Positions 1 to 8,917 of a stretch of DNA of 64,000 nt are shown piece after piece; the stretch's first letter is position 1; the number at the start of each line of letters is the position of its first letter. The stretch comes from Shewanella violacea DSS12 (lineage in GTDB: Bacteria > Pseudomonadota > Gammaproteobacteria > Enterobacterales > Shewanellaceae): positions 3,356,500 to 3,420,499 of the forward strand of contig NC_014012.1 in the NCBI RefSeq assembly GCF_000091325.1, read 5' to 3'. Below the pieces are notes generated by a model. That model was not told the origin of the DNA and ran no database searches. It saw only the letters and a list, made by a program, of their open reading frames with translations. Both the position numbers and the translations under genes were made by a program.

Positions 1-127
1 TAGACTTACGCTGCTCGATAGGACACTTCTCGGCAGCTGAAACTGCCGAAACCATGACCAAGCTACCACCTAGAGAAAACAAAAGCGCGGCTGCAATACT
101 AGTAGTTTTTATACTAAGTGTTCGCAT
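1..127 (-). CDS. Secreted protein at the end of the TonB2 operon (5' part only)
   Basis: Only the first 42 codons are in the window. The start ATG at 127-125 follows a strong GGAGG ribosome binding site that lies inside the last codons of tonB, so the two genes are translationally coupled. The visible residues form a signal peptide: MRTLSIK, a hydrophobic stretch, then an SAVSAAEK cleavage region. In Shewanella and Vibrio TonB2 loci the gene in this place usually encodes a periplasmic TPR-repeat protein needed by the TonB2 complex. That identity is inferred from position only, because no TPR sequence is visible before the edge. Confidence 0.75.
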   Translation of the reverse strand, partial: MRTLSIKTTSIAAALLFSLGGSLVMVSAVSAAEKCPIEQRKS

Positions 128-129
128 CG

Positions 130-750
130 TTATCTGCCTCCTTTATCTAAGGTAAAGTCCAACTGGATTTTCATACCAGTTTGCTTAAGTGCCTTACCGT
201 CAACTATCTTAGGCTTATACTTCCACTTTTTAAGTGCGCGTCTTGCTTCTTTGTTAAACAAACGCTTAGGTTCAGCCTTGATAATTTTAACGTCTTCAAC
301 ACCACCGAGTTCGTTAATGGTAAAGCTCAGTTGTACCCAACCTTCTTTGCCATCACGTGCCGCAGCAATTGGATATTGAGGCTCGATGCGAACGATAGGT
401 GTAGCATCACCATCACGCGTCATCATATTACCAAGCTTGAAGCCTGTATTAGCCCCACCGGTATCTACACCACCCATGTTAAATGACATGTTTGTATCTA
501 TGTCAGATGAACTGTCAGGCGGAGTCGTATCCGGCTTAGGTGGCTGCTCTGGTGGCGCAGGAGGCTTAGGCTTTACCCTAGGTTTCTTCTGTGCTGATGC
601 ATCCTCTTTGCTCATGGTTATTTCAATGATAGGTGATTCTGTTGAAGCATCGTGGCGGGTTGGACCGCCACCTATCAAAAATGCCATGAAGACAAATAAG
701 GCATAAGTCACAGCACCACCAAGTATTAATGATACTATTCCTCTTAGCAT
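130..750 (-). CDS. tonB: Energy transducer TonB (TonB2 type)
   Basis: This 206-residue protein carries proton-motive energy from the ExbB/ExbD motor to outer-membrane receptors. It has one N-terminal membrane anchor (about residues 5-27), a Pro/Lys-rich periplasmic spacer (PKPPAPPEQPPKP, around residues 57-78) and a C-terminal TonB domain (about 118-206) that starts with a PQYP motif. It is shorter than E. coli TonB, as is usual for TonB2 proteins. The start codon lies one base after the exbD stop (TAATATG), and a GGGGAAAG site in the end of exbD probably serves as its ribosome binding site. It is part of an operon with two ExbB-like genes and exbD, and is probably iron-regulated through the upstream Fur-like site. 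Confidence 0.93.
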   Translation of the reverse strand: MLRGIVSLILGGAVTYALFVFMAFLIGGGPTRHDASTESPIIEITMSKEDASAQKKPRVKPKPPAPPEQPPKPDTTPPDSSSDIDTNMSFNMGGVDTGGANTGFKLGNMMTRDGDATPIVRIEPQYPIAAARDGKEGWVQLSFTINELGGVEDVKIIKAEPKRLFNKEARRALKKWKYKPKIVDGKALKQTGMKIQLDFTLDKGGR

Positions 751-751
751 A

Positions 752-1156
752 TTAGTCTTTCCCCGCCGATACTGAAATCTTATCTACACCCGCCTTCTTA
801 ACACTATCCATTACCTTGATAACTAGGCCATGTTTGGCATCTTTATCGGCTTGGATTAGCACGGCCGCTTCTGGAGCCTCTGCAAGCATACGTTCAACGT
901 TTGCAGTTACACGCTCGATATCGACCAGACGGTTCTCCATCATTATCGTGCCAGTCTTGCTTACACCGATAAAGATGTTAGCAGAAGGCTTCTTAGTCGC
1001 CGTAGACGCTTCTGGCTTGGTATAATCAAGGCCTGAAGGTTTAACAAACGAAGTTGTTACAATGAAGAAGATCAACATGATAAACACGATGTCTAGCATC
1101 GGTGTCATATCAATCTGAGCTTCCTCTTCCACGCTGGAATGCTTTCTACGTGCCAT
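752..1156 (-). CDS. exbD: Biopolymer transport protein ExbD
   Basis: This 134-residue inner-membrane protein is the ExbD/TolR partner of the ExbB channel. It has one transmembrane helix (MLDIVFIMLIFFIVTTSF) containing the conserved proton-carrying Asp, followed by a periplasmic domain. The reading frame opens with a TTG two codons earlier, but the ATG at 1156 giving MARRKHSS follows an AGAGAGAG ribosome binding site and is preferred. It lies between exbB2 and tonB with almost no spacing, which fits a single stoichiometric complex. Confidence 0.93.
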   Translation of the reverse strand: MARRKHSSVEEEAQIDMTPMLDIVFIMLIFFIVTTSFVKPSGLDYTKPEASTATKKPSANIFIGVSKTGTIMMENRLVDIERVTANVERMLAEAPEAAVLIQADKDAKHGLVIKVMDSVKKAGVDKISVSAGKD

Positions 1157-1169
1157 GTTCAATCTCTCT

Positions 1170-1697
1170 CTAGTGGTGACGCATGCTGTCTTTTAGCTTT
1201 TCTAAACTGATTTTCATTTTAGCGTCCAGACGAGTACTAAAGAATACTCCCGATAACGCCGCAACCATTCCCGCCATTGTCGGCATGGTCGCCATTGAAA
1301 TACCAGCTGCCATCATACGAGCATTACTCGTCCCATGAACTGCCATCACATCGAATACTGATATCATACCTGTCACTGTGCCCAACAGACCTATCATAGG
1401 GCAGATGGCGACTAAGGTTTTAATAAACAGCATACGTGCATTCAAGTTTTGCTTAGCTTGGGATATCCAGGATTCACGGATACGGTGTGCATACCAAGAG
1501 GTAGAATCCTCTCGTGCATCCCATGAGGATATTATTGCTTTATGTTCGTTTGGTGATATCCAATTAAGATACCAGTAACGTTCAAGCATCAATACCCACA
1601 TGACAAACAACACTGCCGCTACTAACCAGAGAACATCGCCTCCGGCCGCCATGAAGCCCCTGACGGAATCCCATATGTCCATCAGGTATAGCATCAT
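1170..1697 (-). CDS. exbB: MotA/TolQ/ExbB proton channel protein (ExbB2)
   Basis: This 175-residue inner-membrane protein has three hydrophobic segments and the ExbB/TolQ signature around residues 100-160 (PMIGLLGTVTGM, then MAAGIS.AT..T..G). It forms the pentameric proton channel that, with ExbD, powers TonB. The start codon overlaps the stop of the upstream ttpC-like gene by one base (TAATG), giving tight translational coupling. Two ExbB-family proteins in one operon, this short one and a long one with a periplasmic N-terminal region, are diagnostic of the TonB2 systems of Vibrio and Shewanella. Confidence 0.93.
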   Translation of the reverse strand: MMLYLMDIWDSVRGFMAAGGDVLWLVAAVLFVMWVLMLERYWYLNWISPNEHKAIISSWDAREDSTSWYAHRIRESWISQAKQNLNARMLFIKTLVAICPMIGLLGTVTGMISVFDVMAVHGTSNARMMAAGISMATMPTMAGMVAALSGVFFSTRLDAKMKISLEKLKDSMRHH

Positions 1698-3052
1698 TAG
1701 GCGTTCCTCTTCTCAGCGTGACTAGCAACCATACCGGCACTTTGCTCTTCGAGAACCTGTACGATTGACTTACTGCGTGCAACTACAATTGCGTGCATAA
1801 GCATCAGAGGTAGAGCTGCAACCAGACCTTGAACTGTTGTCATCAGTGCCATAGAGATACCGCCAGCCATAAGCTTAGGATCACTGGTACCGAACAACTG
1901 AATACTCTGGAAGGTGGCAATCATACCGGTTACTGTACCGAGCAGACCCATCATAGGTGCGATTGCGGCAAGGACCTTAATGATAGAGATACGCGCTTCT
2001 AGTGCTGGTGTCTCTTTCAGAATGGCTTCATCAAGCTTAAGTTCCAGAGTTTCAACATCAACATCTTTGTTGTCGTGGAAAGTCTTAAGAATACGACCTA
2101 GAGCATTGTTACCTGGATTATCCAGATTCTTACGCTGAGCTTTAACTTTAGCGCCAACTAGACCAAGAGTAACGATACGCTCGACAGAGATGATGGCACC
2201 GATAATAAGCAGGCCTATAATGATGTAACCAATAGTTCCACCGGCTTCGATACGATCTTCAATAGTCGGCTTCTGAGTAAAGATACTCAACAACACACCC
2301 TTAATAGGATCTATGTAGAGAGGAGCAATACCAGAATTAGTATCCAAGAAGTTAGCAACCGTACTAACCTGATGACCGGATGGCTGCTGCGATAGCTGCT
2401 GAATCAGGCCAAGGTCCGCGTTATAAACAACATATTTGCCATCGGCAAGTAAGTTGAAAGTACCCACACGAGTAATGGTTGTATTATGAATACTGCCATC
2501 GATATCGGTAACAGCAGCATCGAAGGTTACGACCTTGCCAGACTGTACCATTTCAAATAGCTGCTCTTCCCAGAAACGCTCCAGCTCGTCAATCTTTGGT
2601 AGCTGCTTACGAGCACCGAGTTCTGCGATGAAAGTATCACGACCAGGATATTGAGCACTGATGTTAGACGCTACCAGTTTACCGGAGAAATCACCGGCAT
2701 CACCTTTAACGACACCAAACATCTCACCCAAGTCACCTTGAGCCGTTTTTAGGTTCTCTTCCAACTCGGCAATTTTGCCCTCATTATCAGAGAAAGCTTG
2801 GCTCAAATCTTTACCGCGCTGTCTTTCGGTAGCTAGAGCATTCTTTTCACGTTTAAGTAGAGACGCTTTATCGCCACGCTCATTCCTAAACTCTTGCTCA
2901 CGCTTCTTATTTGTCTTAGTCGCATTAGCACGATCTGTCTGAACCTGCTTCAACAGCTGGTCGATAGATTTAGGTGCGTCAGCTGCGCTTGCAATACCTG
3001 CAGATAGAGACAGAGTTGCAGCTAGGATTGCTGTAGTTATAAACTTCTTCAT
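1697..3052 (-). CDS. ttpC: Long ExbB-family protein with periplasmic coiled coil (TtpC-like)
   Basis: The 451-residue protein has a signal peptide (residues 1-23, ending ASAADA), a charged coiled-coil stretch (about 30-115), a periplasmic middle domain, and a C-terminal MotA/TolQ/ExbB domain (about 270-440) with the APMMGLLGTVTGM motif. TtpC of Vibrio TonB2 systems has this architecture and is required for TonB2 activity; the assignment here rests on that match and on gene order. It overlaps the stop of the DUF3450 gene by one base (TAATG) and the start of exbB2 by one base, so the whole cluster is a coupled operon. Confidence 0.88.
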   Translation of the reverse strand: MKKFITTAILAATLSLSAGIASAADAPKSIDQLLKQVQTDRANATKTNKKREQEFRNERGDKASLLKREKNALATERQRGKDLSQAFSDNEGKIAELEENLKTAQGDLGEMFGVVKGDAGDFSGKLVASNISAQYPGRDTFIAELGARKQLPKIDELERFWEEQLFEMVQSGKVVTFDAAVTDIDGSIHNTTITRVGTFNLLADGKYVVYNADLGLIQQLSQQPSGHQVSTVANFLDTNSGIAPLYIDPIKGVLLSIFTQKPTIEDRIEAGGTIGYIIIGLLIIGAIISVERIVTLGLVGAKVKAQRKNLDNPGNNALGRILKTFHDNKDVDVETLELKLDEAILKETPALEARISIIKVLAAIAPMMGLLGTVTGMIATFQSIQLFGTSDPKLMAGGISMALMTTVQGLVAALPLMLMHAIVVARSKSIVQVLEEQSAGMVASHAEKRNA

Positions 3053-3834
3053 TATTGTGCAGCCTCCGCAGCAGGAATTGGTAACGAGAATAGATCCGGA
3101 GCACCCTGTTTACGTGCAATGCGGATACCTTTGGTCAGTTCACGTAGATAGCTTTCATCTAGCAGATCCCATGCCTTAGTTTCATCGTTAAACATCCAAG
3201 CAGACTTCTGGTCTAAGCTCTGTGCATAAAGTGCTACACGACCTAAATTGAAGAAATCAACTAAGACATCTTTACCGTCGAGTTTAAGCTGACCAGTTTT
3301 AACAGCAACGAAACTGCCGTATTCACGTTCGATGCTGTATGCATCAAGGATCAGACGAAACTTTTCGGCTAGAGTCACTTCAGCACTGTTCAATAGTGCC
3401 TTAAGATTATTTACGCGCTCAACACGAGTTTCTAGGTTGAAAGGAAGATCGAGAGCCACGAACTGCTCAAGAGCATCAACCATCTTAAACATGAGAGGAA
3501 CAACACCTTGACGAAGTGTATCTACGCCATTGATGTCACCTTGAATTGATTTCATCGTCGCTTCTTGGTCAGCGACCAGACCAGCTACGTAATCGTTATA
3601 AGATTTTAGTGACTCACGCTCATCTGCAACTGAACCATACTCGAACATCATGTCCTGAGCTTGGTCAAAGTACTTATCTACTTTCTTTTGCGATGTTGCT
3701 GCTTCAGCGTGAATTTTGCTGTCAGCCTTCTGAACGACAGAAAGAGGATCTGCTATCACTAAGTTTGAGCTTGCTAAGGCTAGTGCGCCTACGAGCGCTG
3801 TAGCGATTTTTGTTTTATTGCTTACCTTGGACAT
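3052..3834 (-). CDS. DUF3450 family periplasmic protein
   Basis: First gene of the TonB2 operon; about 260 residues from the ATG at 3834. A TTG three codons earlier is also open, but a GGGA site precedes the ATG. It has a cleavable signal peptide (about residues 1-28, ending NLVIADP), then a helical, Glu/Lys-rich region with coiled-coil character (about 35-100). DUF3450 proteins are typically encoded directly before ttpC-exbB-exbD-tonB in Shewanella and Vibrio, but their molecular role is not established. The stop overlaps the next start (TAATG). A role as a periplasmic accessory of the TonB2 motor is inference. Confidence 0.85.
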   Translation of the reverse strand: MSKVSNKTKIATALVGALALASSNLVIADPLSVVQKADSKIHAEAATSQKKVDKYFDQAQDMMFEYGSVADERESLKSYNDYVAGLVADQEATMKSIQGDINGVDTLRQGVVPLMFKMVDALEQFVALDLPFNLETRVERVNNLKALLNSAEVTLAEKFRLILDAYSIEREYGSFVAVKTGQLKLDGKDVLVDFFNLGRVALYAQSLDQKSAWMFNDETKAWDLLDESYLRELTKGIRIARKQGAPDLFSLPIPAAEAAQ

Positions 3835-3946
3835 AGTTCCCAACCAATTTGAAGTAAAATTAAAAAGGTTTAACTTATTAACAACATGGAGTCTCGCTTA
3901 TATTTACGAGTGTTTCCTGCTTATAAGTATGTCTTTCTCTTGTGAT

Positions 3947-3961
3947 TGTTAATTATTATCT
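3947..3961 (-). promoter_or_regulatory. Fur-box-like site upstream of the TonB2 operon
   Basis: Read on the minus strand the sequence is AGATAATAATTAACA. It matches the 7-1-7 Fur consensus TGATAAT-N-ATTATCA at 12 of 14 positions. It lies 113 bases before the start of the DUF3450 gene, a normal place for an iron-responsive operator, and TonB systems are commonly Fur-repressed. Binding is inferred, not shown. Confidence 0.6.
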
Positions 3962-4814
3962 TATTTTTCTACACCGATAAAGGCGTAGCACCATCGGCAT
4001 CATTTCACAAAATGTTGACCTGTGTCAACAATTGAAACGGACTAAAACTAGTAGAAAAAGGCACTTGAGGAGGGAAAAGGTGCAAAAGCTAGATTTTTGA
4101 ACAAATTAGTAAAATGAATATTACTAATTACCTATTAAAGCACACAGCAATTAAAGCTTTAGCTGTTGTAATATAAAAGAATTAAGTCATTTTACATACC
4201 GGCAACATCATTAACATTGACTTAACCACAGGCATTTTATTCAGTCATTATGTCTACCTATTACCTCCTTAAATATGCTTATAAGCTCACTTTTGGCTTT
4301 AAAAAAGCAAGTCCTAAAGCATTACTTTCGCACTAAATGATTGAAATCACACTTTACTCGGAAGTGGGATCTTTGTTGGTATTTTTAGTTTAAGGCTAAT
4401 AACCACCTTAAGTAAATTAGAGTAAACCCCACCCATGTAATGGCTTTCACCTTAGTAGATATCCATGGATGATTTTGTACTATCACATTTCAATGGCTGT
4501 TTTAATTTCAATAATCAAGCAAGGAAGAATAACGATACAGTACACAAGATAAAGGCATTGGCTGTGGTAGGATTTTTAATACATTCAATAAAAAATGCCG
4601 CCTACGAAAGTAATTTTGCCCTCAATTAATGAGGTGTTAATGCTGTTTAAACAGTAAAAAGTATTTAAAACTGATTCTTAGCAAGATTTTTTAAGAAGGT
4701 CATGTTCCATCGAAGTGGCTTATTACATAAACACTAGTAGTAGAAAGCAGATAGAACACAAAGAAGCTGCGTCTTTGCGCTCTCAGTTCACAAAGCACTA
4801 CTTTGTTAAACTCA
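3962..4814. other. AT-rich intergenic stretch, no gene recognised
   Basis: About 850 bases between the TonB2 operon promoter region and a decayed lipoprotein gene. Both strands are closed by frequent stops. I see no RNA gene, repeat or convincing terminator here. Confidence 0.5.
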
Positions 4815-5052
4815 TCCCTTTTTTAGTGATCTGTCTAAATAACGCTCAGAACCTGCTGTATGCTTTTTGCTCTACTCAGCAGTTCTACAGACCATAGTCT
4901 TTCTATTAGTGCCGGTTCTGGCCTTCATCTGACATCGAATACCCGAATCTACAATTTCACCATTAGCATGGTGAATTTTGGATTTTAAACATTTCTTGTG
5001 ATGACTCAAACCCAAAGAGCCCAATCATCAGAAATATGGTAATGATTCTCAT
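4815..5052 (-). pseudogene. Decayed paralogue of the adjacent small lipoprotein
   Basis: Read from the ATG at 5052, the minus strand gives MRIITIFLMIGLFGFESSQ, which parallels the start of the intact lipoprotein next door, but the lipobox Cys is replaced by Phe. A frameshift near residue 25 brings in an early stop. Past it the homology resumes in another frame (NGEIVDSGIRC, then ARTGTNRKT and VCRTAE) until a CAG-to-TAG change at 4874-4872. Weak similarity continues to about 4815. It is a tandem duplicate that has lost function through at least one frameshift and one nonsense change. Confidence 0.8.
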
Positions 5053-5069
5053 TATTCAAACCTTTTCAT

Positions 5070-5330
5070 TTATAAACCACCTTCTTTGGGGATCGTATAG
5101 CCCGTTCTTTGCTTTCTATTTAACGAATTATACGCATCCTTCTCATCCTTCTTTCTCTGCTCTGCAGTTCTACAAACTTTAGTTTTACGATTTGTGCCAG
5201 TTCGAGCAAGCATCTCGCACCTAATACCTGCATCGACTATTTGTCCATTTAGATCTTCTGTCTTAAACATATTCTGCGAGGACTCACATCCCGATAAAAA
5301 ACCAATTAAAACAAATATATAAAATCTCAT
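5070..5330 (-). CDS. Small predicted lipoprotein of unknown function
   Basis: 86 residues from the ATG at 5330, chosen because an AAGGAG site sits just upstream and the product then begins with a lipoprotein signal (MRFYIFVLIGFLSGCESSQ, lipid Cys at 15, Glu at +2). The mature part is short, basic and rich in Lys/Arg/Asp with two further Cys (GIRCEM, KVCRTAE), which could form a disulfide. I do not recognise the family. It lies just past the terminator of the TonB-dependent receptor gene on the same strand, and a decayed copy follows it, so the locus has undergone tandem duplication. Confidence 0.65.
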   Translation of the reverse strand: MRFYIFVLIGFLSGCESSQNMFKTEDLNGQIVDAGIRCEMLARTGTNRKTKVCRTAEQRKKDEKDAYNSLNRKQRTGYTIPKEGGL

Positions 5331-5351
5331 AACCACTCCTTGGTAAAATAA

Positions 5352-5374
5352 AAAAGGGCGCAATGCGCCCTTTT
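5352..5374 (-). terminator. Intrinsic terminator after the TonB-dependent receptor
   Basis: A perfect hairpin: GGGCGC and GCGCCC arms flanking a 3-base loop, extended by A and T tracts on both sides. It lies 15 bases past the receptor stop and 22 bases before the start of the small lipoprotein gene. The flanking tracts could let it work in both directions. Confidence 0.8.
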
Positions 5375-5388
5375 AATTTTTTTATTCT

Positions 5389-8289
5389 TTAAAACTTAAC
5401 CCCTGCACGTAAGTAGATTGTGCGGCCAATAACATCATAAGTAGACACATCCGTATTCGCACCAGGCGCTGAGTACACAAATGGTGGCGTCTCATCGAAC
5501 AAGTTGTTAACACCAGCGGTTAGCATCAAATGCTCAGATACAGTGTAATTCGTTTGAAAATCAACAATGATATTAGAGTCAACATCTCTTTCGAATGGAT
5601 CTGTCCACCAACCGGCTTCAGTCTCAACAACACTAGTGATATAACGCGTGATTAATGAAGTATCAAAGTCTGCTATAGTCCAATTTACAGTAAAGTTTGT
5701 TTTAAGTTTAGCAAACATGCCATCATGATTGACTTCGTAACGTCCTACATGATCGATAATCGAACCATCAGCAAGAATTTTGTCATACTGAAGAAGGTAA
5801 GTACCATCTAGACCTAATCCCCAATCACCAAAACCTGATTCAAATGTATAGCGTAAGTCATAGTCGATACCTGCTGTATTAATACCACCCACGTTTACTG
5901 TGTAGTTATCAACCGTAATAATACCGCCAGCTGCCGCACTAGTCTCACCAAATCGTGTGATTGTTTCACAATAAGTACCTGTATTGAAACAGCCATCTAA
6001 ACGAGTTTGTGTACCCACTGTTGAAATTGCATTTTCTAACTCAATTTTCCAGTAGTCGACACTCATAGAGAAGTTGTCTATGAAATCAGGGTTGTATACG
6101 AAACCAACGGTCAGTACTTCAGCGGTCTCGGGAGTCAAATCTGTTGTGCCAACCCAGTTATCTGAACCACCACCATTACTTGGAATTTGTTCTACACCGC
6201 CTGAATCATAGCCAGTAGTAGGTACACCTGTACCTGTACAGTTAGCCCAATTAGATGAAGCTTTAACAGCCGTATATTCTGCATCAGTATAGAAGTTACC
6301 ATCACACGGATCTGTCGCTTCAGGGAAACCTACTGATGCACCACCATATAAATCAGATGTTGTCGGTGCCCTGAAAGCTTCAGATAAAGTCGCACGTACC
6401 ATCAGTGACTCAATCGGCATCCATTTAACACCTAACTTGCCACTTGTATTTGTACCAAAAGTACTATAATCCGAATAACGTACAGCGGCCTCAAAATCAA
6501 GCATGTGAGCCATAGGGGCATCAGCTAAAATTGGAACAATTAATTCACCAAACAACTCTTGTACATCATATCCACCACTAGTTCCGACGGCAGATCCTGC
6601 TGTAGTAATGCCTTGAAGAATCAAAGAGTCAGGAGTATATGACCCTGACTCTTTTCTTTGTTCCCAACCAGCAGCAAAACCTACGGAACCCGCGGGTAAA
6701 TCAAACAGGTCGCCAGAAATAAGTGCTGTAAGCACTTCTTGCTTATTTTGACCCGTTTCAGTTGTATTATAATCGCCTGAAATATATTGCAGCATTTCAG
6801 GTGATACCTCATCCGCAGAACCTGGAGTTCCAAATATGTTCAAAGGAACACAGCCGTCGATAGCCCCACCATTAGCATCCAAACAGACGAGTTGAGAGCC
6901 ATTGGCATCAACAACTGCATCCCCGTTTCCGTCAACAATCAGATTACCGTTGGCATCTAACCATCCAGATGGACCAACAGCTTCAGCTACGCGATCTAGA
7001 TTAAAGTAACCTGCTGCAGTTTCGACTGAGTCACTCTGTCCCCAGACATAAGAAACTTCCCAATCCCAACCATTATCTAAGGCACCATTGAAACCAACCG
7101 CTGTACGGAATGTTTTATAATCTCGCTCATTAGCACGACCACCTGTTTCAATCATACGGCGACGCCAATCGTCTATCACATAGGCATTGCCATTTGCATC
7201 TTTTGGTCCCATCGTCTGGTTATAGTAGTTATTTGGTGAATAAGGCGCTGCTGACCCAAAGAAAATCAATGGAGCTAATGGTTCCGGCGCCAATCGTCTA
7301 TTACCTGTAGTTTGTACATAACTAGCTTCAGCAAAAGAGTTCACTTCACCAAGAAATCCAAATTCACCTAAAGTATAATTTGCAAATACGGAAGCATAAC
7401 GACGCTTGCTTGGGGTCTGCAGATAATTCACTGGGTTATAGTTATATGAATCAGTAGCACCCGAGTAATCTCTCCAATTACCATATTCTGGACCGCGAGT
7501 TACACGGCCATCTGGAGTATTAGCGTTAACCCAAGGTGGCGCTGAAGATCCACCTTGTTCTGTCATACCATCTTCATAAGCTCGTAATTCATATTCTGAA
7601 AAAGAACGATCACCCATGAATGCATCGCCCTGATCACTATAACCAAGAGCAACAACTACGTTTCCACGATCACTTGCTGCACCAAAGGTCACATCTACAC
7701 CTTTAGTGACTGCATCACCTTTATCACTTCCACCATAATTAAGTTTAAGTTCGAAGCCTTCAAAATCATCTTTAGTAATGATGTTAACTACACCAGCTAT
7801 AGCGTCTGACCCGTAAGTGGCTGAAGCACCATCTTTCAGGATCTCAACTCGCTTAACAATTGCAGTTGGGATCGTATTCAAATCTACTGATGAGTTAGCA
7901 CCAGAACCACCGGCGACAACGCGTCGGCCGTTAATTAATACTAGGGTACGCTCAGAGCCCATACCACGAAGTGAAAAACGAGTACTCGAATCACCACCAT
8001 TGTTAGTTTGTGTGTTAGTAGCAGCACCTGCTGATGACGTTAGACTTTTAAGAAGATCACCAACATTATTGACACTCATTTTCTCAATAGCGGCAGCATC
8101 TATGGTCGTAACGGGGTTAGAACCTTCCATATCAGTTCTCTTAATACGAGAACCTGTTACTGAAATTCTTTCAACTTCTGCAGACTCTTCAGCCGCGAAA
8201 GCTACTGGTGCTGTAATGGCTGCCGTTGCTGCTGCACCACTAATTAGTGCGAAACGCACCGACTTAGCTAGTATGCTATTTTTATACAT
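5389..8289 (-). CDS. TonB-dependent outer-membrane receptor
   Basis: 966 residues from the ATG at 8289, preferred over an upstream in-frame codon because a GGGAGA site lies 6-11 bases before it. It has a signal peptide (about 1-33, ending VAFAAEE), a TonB-box-like segment (VERISVTGSR), a plug domain (about 50-175; SLRGMGSERTLVLINGRR, then VEILKDGASATYGSDAIAGV) and a long beta-barrel ending in a terminal Phe (LRAGVKF), as needed for outer-membrane assembly. Its length and plug resemble the large receptors common in Shewanella and related marine bacteria. The substrate cannot be told; peptide, glycan or chelate are all possible. No Fur box is evident upstream. Confidence 0.93.
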   Translation of the reverse strand: MYKNSILAKSVRFALISGAAATAAITAPVAFAAEESAEVERISVTGSRIKRTDMEGSNPVTTIDAAAIEKMSVNNVGDLLKSLTSSAGAATNTQTNNGGDSSTRFSLRGMGSERTLVLINGRRVVAGGSGANSSVDLNTIPTAIVKRVEILKDGASATYGSDAIAGVVNIITKDDFEGFELKLNYGGSDKGDAVTKGVDVTFGAASDRGNVVVALGYSDQGDAFMGDRSFSEYELRAYEDGMTEQGGSSAPPWVNANTPDGRVTRGPEYGNWRDYSGATDSYNYNPVNYLQTPSKRRYASVFANYTLGEFGFLGEVNSFAEASYVQTTGNRRLAPEPLAPLIFFGSAAPYSPNNYYNQTMGPKDANGNAYVIDDWRRRMIETGGRANERDYKTFRTAVGFNGALDNGWDWEVSYVWGQSDSVETAAGYFNLDRVAEAVGPSGWLDANGNLIVDGNGDAVVDANGSQLVCLDANGGAIDGCVPLNIFGTPGSADEVSPEMLQYISGDYNTTETGQNKQEVLTALISGDLFDLPAGSVGFAAGWEQRKESGSYTPDSLILQGITTAGSAVGTSGGYDVQELFGELIVPILADAPMAHMLDFEAAVRYSDYSTFGTNTSGKLGVKWMPIESLMVRATLSEAFRAPTTSDLYGGASVGFPEATDPCDGNFYTDAEYTAVKASSNWANCTGTGVPTTGYDSGGVEQIPSNGGGSDNWVGTTDLTPETAEVLTVGFVYNPDFIDNFSMSVDYWKIELENAISTVGTQTRLDGCFNTGTYCETITRFGETSAAAGGIITVDNYTVNVGGINTAGIDYDLRYTFESGFGDWGLGLDGTYLLQYDKILADGSIIDHVGRYEVNHDGMFAKLKTNFTVNWTIADFDTSLITRYITSVVETEAGWWTDPFERDVDSNIIVDFQTNYTVSEHLMLTAGVNNLFDETPPFVYSAPGANTDVSTYDVIGRTIYLRAGVKF

Positions 8290-8865
8290 ATTGTTTCTCC
8301 CTGGACTCATTCTTATATTTTTATGTTTTTATATTTTTAAACGCACCAGATGTAACGCAGACAGTTACACCTAAACACATTTGCAAACAAATAAGACCAC
8401 ATCAGAAACATTTATGCAACAAGTGCACAGCTCTTTTTACAACCCACTGGTTGCGATGATTGTTTTACATACAATCAGGCGTCAAAAATCCGTATTCCCA
8501 TCGATAAATAGCAGAAATGAAATGATTGGCATAAGTCACAAACAAACAGAACTAGATGGCCCCGCCCTTCTTCACCAACAAATACTGACCAATAAACAAC
8601 CAGTTAGATTTGTAGTCAAATATTGATTATCAGATTTTTTTTATTATGTGCCAAAAGCAAATAAACGAATGCTTATTCAGAAATAATTTATTATTCAGAT
8701 TCTAGATATACACTTTTGACAAACATCTTGTTTATGTAAACTATTATTTACATTTGGCGGCACTGTTATTCTTTAAAATATTGGGACTTGAAAGACAGTC
8801 ATAGATATTATTCTGACCTAGTGAAATGAGACAAAAAATTCACCTATTTACTTTTCTACACACAT
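8290..8865. other. Long upstream region of the receptor gene
   Basis: About 575 bases between the receptor start and the porin terminator. It presumably holds the receptor promoter and leader, but I see no convincing riboswitch, operator or gene. One open frame of about 80 codons on the plus strand has no ribosome binding site or recognisable product. Confidence 0.4.
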
Positions 8866-8891
8866 AAAAAAACGCCCGCAGGCGTTTTTTT
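8866..8891 (-). terminator. Intrinsic terminator after the porin gene
   Basis: An A-tract, ACGCC / GGCGT stem with a 4-base loop, then a T-tract, placed 27 bases past the porin stop. The symmetric tracts suggest it could act in both directions. Confidence 0.85.
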
Positions 8892-8917
8892 AACTAACAG
8901 GTTTAAGTTATATAAAC

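Noticed and set aside
4715..4897. 60-residue plus-strand ORF
   Set aside because: It overlaps the decayed lipoprotein copy on the other strand and has no ribosome binding site or recognisable product.
8381..8626. 81-residue plus-strand ORF upstream of the receptor
   Set aside because: No ribosome binding site, no similarity that I recognise, and composition like the surrounding intergenic DNA.
8640..8760. Fur box before the TonB-dependent receptor
   Set aside because: AT-rich symmetry is present (AATAATTTATTATT) but it does not fit the Fur 7-1-7 motif.
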